Notes under the pieces: model-generated
What the model saw: only the letters and a program-made list of their open reading frames with translations
What the model was told of the DNA's origin: nothing
The model's database searches: none
Position numbers and translations under genes: made by a program
Shown: one piece after another, positions 50,458 through 54,947 of the stretch
Layout of the letters: each line of letters opens with the position of its first letter
Numbering within the stretch: position 1 is the first letter of the stretch
Origin: F23-D06 sp002392325
GTDB taxonomy: Bacteria; Bacteroidota; Bacteroidia; Bacteroidales; WCHB1-69
Direction: 5' to 3'
NCBI GenBank assembly: GCA_946624065.1
Contig: CAMORT010000010.1
Span: 1-54,947 of the forward strand
Length of the DNA: 54,947 nucleotides

Positions 50458-53400
50458 TTATCTCAAAACATTATATTCCCTTAAATACTCTCCGGCGATG
50501 AGGTTGGAGATGTAGCGACGGTCGTCGGGCTGGGCCTTTACCTCCACCCCTCTCAATGCGGTGGCCACGGCATAAATGACCTGCGCGTTGAAATCGGCCT
50601 CGTTGCAAATCAGCTGCTCGCGATTCATAATCAGCAGGTCGATGGCATCCTTCACATTATTCAGCGCCTTGCACTGCTCCACCTCCTGTGGCGACAGCAG
50701 CGTTTTGCCGCTTTCCTGCTCGTGGCTTCGTATGCGCTTGTGCGCTCGTACAAACTTCACATCGCCACGGTACTTCTTCTGCAAATTGGCGTTGCGGCGG
50801 TTGATCTCGCGTATGCGCTCCATCGCCATATCCATAAAGCCTATGTCCTCCTTGGCGTCGGCCATGCTGCCCACCTCAAAGTTGCGTTTGGCAAAATGCT
50901 CCTGTATCAACTGCATCAGTGAGATGTATTCCTCGTCATCCTGGTCGATGCAAGCCTGCATCTCATTGCTCAAGGCCTTCCGCTTCTGGCGCATCTCGTC
51001 CTTGATGTCGGTGCCTATCTCCAACTCGTTCTCGCCCCGCTTGCGGAAGCGGAAGTCGATGGTAGCCAACGCCTCGTTGATCATACTGCTCACCTCGGCC
51101 TCGTGGCTGAACAAACTCTTCAGGTTCAGGTTGTCAATGCGGGCATTCACCACCTTCAGCAGGTTCTGCAAATCGCCGGGGTTCATCTCCTGTGCCAGAT
51201 GTTTCAGCTCCTCGCTCCCGAACGTGCGCACCTCGTTCCACACCGCTTTTGCCTCCTCCAACCGGTGGCGGATCTGTATCAGCTTGTCGCGATCTTCAAT
51301 CTCTTCCATTTCCTGCGAGAACACCTCGGCGTTGGAAGGCGTGTAGTCGAACAGCACCTCCTGCACATTCGCCATTATCTCCCTCACTTCGTGCGGCGTT
51401 ACCAATACCGTTTCGGTCATCGTCTTCCCCTCCTCGCCGGTGCCGAACTGGTCCAGCTCACGAGCGTAGGCATCGTTAATTTGGTCGAAATTGTCCTGTA
51501 TGTCGGCAAAATCCACCACATAGCCGAACTGCATCTGCTTGTAGGGGCGGTTCACACGGGTCAACGCCTGCAAGAGGTTATGCTCTTTCAGCTTACGGCC
51601 TAAATAAAGTCGTTTCAAACGGTGGGCATCAAAGCCCGTCAGCAGCATATTGTTGACAATGAGCAGGTCAGGATGGTTTTTCTTTCGAAACTGGTAGCAA
51701 ATGCCCTTTCTCTTCTCTTTGTCGTAAAAATCGTGAAGGATAAGTTCTGCGGAAATACCGTGATGCTGCCACGGAGTTTGTTCAAGGTCATCCTCCGGGA
51801 TTTGCACATCCGGTTCAGGCATATAGCTTCCGTCGGGTCCCGGCCCCATCTTCAGCAGGCGGAACATCATCCGCGCCTGCGGGTTGGTTTCACATACAAT
51901 GATGCCACCTAACGAGTTGTCGGCCTGCTGGATGCGCCAGCGTTTGAAATCGGCAATGATATAATCGAGCAAGGCGCCCACATAACGCGGGTTTTCCAAA
52001 ATCCGTTCGCGCCGCACATCTTCCCGTTTCACCTGTATGGTCTCCTTGAGTTGCTCCCATACCTCCTGTAGTCGCAGCCGGTAGGAGGTCTCGATGTCTT
52101 CGCGGAGTATTTTCTTGGTAAAACCGTCCTCAATACTGCGGTTATAGTAGTAGGTGCTGATATAGTCGCCAAACACATCGCGGCTTTTTACCTCGTCGCC
52201 AATAAGCGGAGTTCCGGTAAGTGCGATATGGATGGCCTTAGGGTCGCTTTCGAACAGCCGCGCCAGAAATGAACCTTGCGGATTGTAGTCGCGATGGGCT
52301 TCGTCAAGGAAATAGATGCGCTGGATGTTGACGGCATAGTCCGGAATACTCACATTGCCGTCGCTGTCTTTCAGTTTTTGGATATTCACCACGATGATTT
52401 CCGGCCTGCCCTCGTTGCCCTGTTGTGCCGTGGTGGTCTGGAAGGTCTCCATCAGCTCGTCGCGCGAATCCACATTAACTACCTTCAACCCGCGATTGGA
52501 GAATTCAATGGTGGCCTGTTCCATCAGATCGAGACGATCGACAAAGAAGTAATATTTGGGCACGATGCCCTTGTTCTTGTAATAGTCGGTCAGCACGCGA
52601 GTGGCAAAATAGGACAGGGCCGTTTTGCCCGAACCCTGTGTGTGCCAGATGATGCCGCTGCGCACGCCCTCGTTAAGTTTTTGGCGGATGGCCTGCGTAC
52701 CGAACACCTGCGGATAGCGCATCACGTGTTTCTCCAAAACCGCCTTGTGGGTGTCTTCATCAATATAGTCCAAATAGACAAAGCCGAAATGCAGCAGATA
52801 GAGCAGCCGCTCACGCGAGCATAGCGAAGTAAGGATGCTGTTGGTGGGCGTTGTGGCCTGTTTGTTGGTTTCGTATTCCGGCGAAGCCTTGATGGTGGTG
52901 TAGTTGGTGTCTTTCAGAATCAGGTTCTCGGTGGCATCCGACAGAGGTTTGTAGGGGAAATCGCGCACAAACCAGTCGTTTTCCTCCCGGAATACATTGA
53001 AAGACATTTGCTTCTCGGCACGACAACCGTAAAATGCGCCCTGCAGCGGAACGGGAGTATTGAAGTCGTAAGGCTTGTTGTCGCTGAAAATCATCAGCTG
53101 GGTGAGATTCAGAAAACGGCGGAACTTCGTATTGGGCAGGCGGGTGTCGTTCATACGGTGATACTCGACCTGCATACCGCCTTTGTTGTTGGGTTTCTTC
53201 ACCTCAATGAAAACCAACGGCAGACCGTTAATCAGCAAGGTAATATCCGGGCGGAAAGATTCGTTGCCATTCTCACAAGGCATTTCCGTGACGCATTCCC
53301 AGACATTTCGCTCTGATTCTTTCGTCTCTTTTGTCTCATCAAAATTGATAACCTTGTATATCTTGTTTTGGAGGACTTTCTCGTAAAACTCACGACCCAA

Positions 53401-53625
53401 ATCCTCATTGTTCAGCATATTCTGGATTTGCCCTATAAACAATTTGATTTGGGAATCTGTTATGTCCTTGTTGAAATCCTTGAGTTTCGTGGTAAAAGTG
53501 TCCACATCGATATTGGTGGTAGGATCAAGATGCAGACTATGCAGCGGGCGATAAATATATCCCAGCCTCGTCAGATGCATCAACGCGGGAACTTTTACTC
53601 TTGTATCTTCGTTAAAACCTGCCAT
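50458..53625 (-). CDS. hsdR: Type I restriction endonuclease/translocase subunit
   Basis: 1055 residues. The N-terminal PD-(D/E)XK nuclease has FRPDITLLING and LVFIEVKKPNN. Walker A is WHTQGSGKTALSYF, the DEAH box is YFLDEAHRDYNPQG, and motif III is ALTGTPLIG. Further helicase motifs are LLTGFDAHRLKRLYLGR and LLQALTRVNRPYKQ. A long helical C-terminus contacts the methylase core. ATP-driven translocation leads to cleavage far from the target site. It is first of the operon; its ATG is 9 bases after the stop of a small GIY-YIG fragment. Confidence 0.95.
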   Translation of the reverse strand: MAGFNEDTRVKVPALMHLTRLGYIYRPLHSLHLDPTTNIDVDTFTTKLKDFNKDITDSQIKLFIGQIQNMLNNEDLGREFYEKVLQNKIYKVINFDETKETKESERNVWECVTEMPCENGNESFRPDITLLINGLPLVFIEVKKPNNKGGMQVEYHRMNDTRLPNTKFRRFLNLTQLMIFSDNKPYDFNTPVPLQGAFYGCRAEKQMSFNVFREENDWFVRDFPYKPLSDATENLILKDTNYTTIKASPEYETNKQATTPTNSILTSLCSRERLLYLLHFGFVYLDYIDEDTHKAVLEKHVMRYPQVFGTQAIRQKLNEGVRSGIIWHTQGSGKTALSYFATRVLTDYYKNKGIVPKYYFFVDRLDLMEQATIEFSNRGLKVVNVDSRDELMETFQTTTAQQGNEGRPEIIVVNIQKLKDSDGNVSIPDYAVNIQRIYFLDEAHRDYNPQGSFLARLFESDPKAIHIALTGTPLIGDEVKSRDVFGDYISTYYYNRSIEDGFTKKILREDIETSYRLRLQEVWEQLKETIQVKREDVRRERILENPRYVGALLDYIIADFKRWRIQQADNSLGGIIVCETNPQARMMFRLLKMGPGPDGSYMPEPDVQIPEDDLEQTPWQHHGISAELILHDFYDKEKRKGICYQFRKKNHPDLLIVNNMLLTGFDAHRLKRLYLGRKLKEHNLLQALTRVNRPYKQMQFGYVVDFADIQDNFDQINDAYARELDQFGTGEEGKTMTETVLVTPHEVREIMANVQEVLFDYTPSNAEVFSQEMEEIEDRDKLIQIRHRLEEAKAVWNEVRTFGSEELKHLAQEMNPGDLQNLLKVVNARIDNLNLKSLFSHEAEVSSMINEALATIDFRFRKRGENELEIGTDIKDEMRQKRKALSNEMQACIDQDDEEYISLMQLIQEHFAKRNFEVGSMADAKEDIGFMDMAMERIREINRRNANLQKKYRGDVKFVRAHKRIRSHEQESGKTLLSPQEVEQCKALNNVKDAIDLLIMNREQLICNEADFNAQVIYAVATALRGVEVKAQPDDRRYISNLIAGEYLREYNVLR

Positions 53626-53634
53626 AACTCAAAA

Positions 53635-53712
53635 TTATTCTTTCACCCAATCCTCCTTAAAACTGGGATTCGTCAGGATATAGACATACCCTTCTTGCGG
53701 CTCTTTGGTCAT
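53635..53712 (-). pseudogene. N-terminal fragment of a GIY-YIG (T5orf172-type) nuclease
   Basis: A 25-residue frame starts MTKEPQEGYVYILTNPSF, continues KEDWVK and ends at a TAA directly after WVKE. GYVYILTNPSF..DWVK is the opening of GIY-YIG/T5orf172 domains, which normally continue IGKT/IGKS with the catalytic part. The catalytic core is absent here. It is either a remnant of a full gene or a leader peptide for hsdR. Confidence 0.6.
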
Positions 53713-53900
53713 ACAAAATGTTTTTGACAATTAACCTGCAAAAATAACAAAAAACCGCATAAAAATGACATATTTGTGCTGGAAAATGGCGGGTGGGGTG
53801 GGGGCGGATTTCATGGTTTCCCCAACATCCGCAATTGCCTGGCCCCATGCGGCAACGGGTACCACCGTTTGTTGATTCCCCGGAATCCCACCATTATTCC
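53713..53900. other. Upstream region of the RM operon, no gene
   Basis: An A/T-rich start (likely promoter area for hsdR on the minus strand) passes into a GC-rich stretch with G runs (GGGTGGGGTGGGGGCGG near 53791). No convincing reading frame or hairpin of note. Confidence 0.4.
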
Positions 53901-53928
53901 GTAGAGACGCACGGCCGTGCGTCTCTAC
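53901..53928. repeat. Perfect 28-bp palindrome
   Basis: GTAGAGACGCACGG is followed directly by its reverse complement. It begins the degenerate array, whose units resemble its right half (CGTGCGTCTCTAC). The same 28-nt frame occurs at 10539-10566, and its 24-nt core at 29614-29637. Confidence 0.9.
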
Positions 53929-54253
53929 AATCACCCGTGTGTATGGATTCGTCGTGCGTCCATGCAATTGTCGCCCATGCGCATCCAAAACAATTATCGC
54001 CGTGCATGTTTCAACAATTATCCCGGTGCGTCCGTACAAATATACCCATACGCGTTCCCGAAATAAATCCCGTGCGTGTCCAAACAATTTTCATCGTGCA
54101 CATTTCAACAATTATCCCCATCCATCCATGCAAATGTTCTCGTATGTTCCGGTAATGATTCCCGTGCGCCTATGTGCGCATATCGCCCTGTGTTTCAATG
54201 TTGTATTATGCACATTACAACAATCATTGCCCATGCGTTCCGGCAGGGTATTG
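53916..54253. repeat. Degenerate tandem array of about 15 units, 22-24 bp period
   Basis: Units start near 53916, 53936, 53953, 53977, 54001, 54025, 54049, 54071, 54095, 54119, 54141, 54163, 54187, 54209 and 54231. The loose consensus is CGTGCGT-N5-ACAATTATCCC. From 53953 the spacing is always 22 or 24 bases. Mixed unit lengths break every reading frame. It has no constant repeat with unique spacers, so it is not CRISPR. It lies between the RM operon and a RAYT gene. Confidence 0.8.
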
Positions 54254-54312
54254 TAATAAACGAAAATAATATCAAATCATCGAACAACCTAAAACACAAT
54301 CAATGAAATGCG

Positions 54313-54873
54313 TTATTGATGGACGTTATTTGCATCCCACTTGGCGGGATTTTGATCGATGTATTCCACAATTGCCCGATATTCGTTTTCATTGCGGATG
54401 ATATGATCATGGTAATTCGCCTGCCAGAGAGGGTTGTTTTGGTTGAATTTTTTCATTGAGGAACCACTTGTGTCAATCCAGTCGTCAATGCTTTGAACCG
54501 TGGCGGATTTGAATCCGGCCACAAATGATGAAATGGACTTTGGCGGGCGATGCAATGTCTTATCCCCAGTATGGTGCTGTATTTCCGGAACCTTTTTCAT
54601 GTTGTCCAATATGATGACAGCATGCAAATGATCAGGCATCAAAACAAACGCCCCTAAAAATAATTCTTCGCGGATTTCAAACGATTTGAAAAATTCATTT
54701 TGTACAATCTGCCCCATCTCATTCAAAACCATTTTACCCTCTCGGATGTCTCCAAACAACATTTGCCGTTCAGCGGTTACAATGGTGATAAAATAACATC
54801 CATTGTTTGAATAATCCCAACCCCGCAAACGATGGGATGGAATCCTGTATTTGTTTTGGTATAATTCTAACAT
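54313..54873 (-). CDS. REP-associated tyrosine transposase (RAYT)
   Basis: 186 residues. The HUH motif is LMPDHLHAVIIL. The Y1-transposase fold is supported by NNGCYFITIVTAERQMLFG near the start and LWQANYHDHIIRNENEYRAI near the end, with the catalytic Tyr in NYHDHIIR. RAYTs are single-copy domesticated relatives of IS200/IS605 transposases that act on REP palindromes. Its 3' side borders a palindrome and a 15-unit array, the likely REP sequences. Confidence 0.9.
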   Translation of the reverse strand: MLELYQNKYRIPSHRLRGWDYSNNGCYFITIVTAERQMLFGDIREGKMVLNEMGQIVQNEFFKSFEIREELFLGAFVLMPDHLHAVIILDNMKKVPEIQHHTGDKTLHRPPKSISSFVAGFKSATVQSIDDWIDTSGSSMKKFNQNNPLWQANYHDHIIRNENEYRAIVEYIDQNPAKWDANNVHQ

Positions 54874-54947
54874 GAAATAATTTTGTTTTGTTGGTTATGC
54901 AACACAATATCGCGTTGCGTGAATATAAAACACGATTGGGCGTGATT
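54874..54947. other. Upstream flank of the RAYT gene
   Basis: GCAAC and GTTGC near 54898-54917 could form a small hairpin. The remainder is AT-rich with short TG/CG-containing words that recall the array on the other side of the gene. Cut off by the window end. Confidence 0.3.

Noticed and set aside
53916..54253. Possible CRISPR array
   Set aside because: Units are all degenerate, period is 22-24 bp, and there is no constant repeat alternating with unique spacers, and no cas gene in the window.
53793..54306. Several overlapping small plus-strand frames upstream of hsdR
   Set aside because: They come from the degenerate array; mixed 22/24-bp spacing shifts frames and the translations are not protein-like.

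Overview
The window looks like a chromosomal piece of a Bacteroidota genome, most likely Bacteroidales. The signs are the recurring -7 promoter box TAnnTTTG, weak Shine-Dalgarno sites, many secreted lipoproteins and small outer-membrane barrels, a biotin/sodium methylmalonyl-CoA decarboxylase operon with a lamin-tail/OadG fusion, a GH92 mannosidase, a FISUMP-domain lipoprotein and a REP-associated transposase. The species cannot be named from the sequence alone.

Layout. 1-770: 3' part of a PLP trans-sulfuration enzyme. 974-2706: a membrane-anchored LytTR/winged-helix regulator divergent from a Cys-rich lipoprotein. 3062-5415: unrecognised lipoprotein and two small barrel-like proteins. 5633-8760: a four-gene unit of FISUMP lipoprotein, MBOAT acyltransferase, DltD-like esterase and a 39-residue DltX-like peptide. 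8971-13215: sodium-pump decarboxylase operon (alpha, delta fusion, biotin carrier, beta). 13327-16698: lolA and ftsK. 16875-18730: exbB/exbD/tonB-like energy module. 18731-20795: nonamer repeat islands around a GxxExxY gene and folC. 20892-24122: a 1076-residue mosaic oxidoreductase. 24264-26841: periplasmic PpiC/SurA-like chaperones. 26848-31493: FecCD permease, NFU protein, YchF, tRNA-Gly(CCC), phosphohexomutase. 31551-38968: a sugar locus (GH92, MFS, divergent ROK kinase) interrupted by a type II restriction-modification pair. 38979-40992: M28 peptidase and glutathione peroxidase. 41036-41293: a gene-free near-palindromic element. 41490-45588: NERD protein, lipoprotein, a WYL regulator with twin operators, a 28-residue peptide and two paralogous secreted proteins. 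45583-53712: a type I restriction-modification operon carrying a DUF2971 gene, a toxin-antitoxin pair, a membrane coiled-coil gene and a truncated GIY-YIG fragment. 53901-54873: a perfect palindrome, a degenerate 22-24 bp repeat array and a RAYT transposase.

How the parts work together. The first 40 kb is mostly housekeeping: sodium/biotin energy metabolism, envelope biogenesis, and proton-driven TonB-type energisation. The right third is accessory: two restriction systems, a toxin-antitoxin pair, non-coding palindromes and a REP transposase with its likely substrate array. The most novel-looking items are the envelope acylation unit with an overlapping C-terminal-tyrosine micropeptide, the WYL-controlled secreted-protein unit with one operator at each divergent promoter, the type I RM operon with embedded accessory genes, and the RAYT/palindrome/array system, whose 28-nt palindrome geometry recurs at two distant sites in the window.
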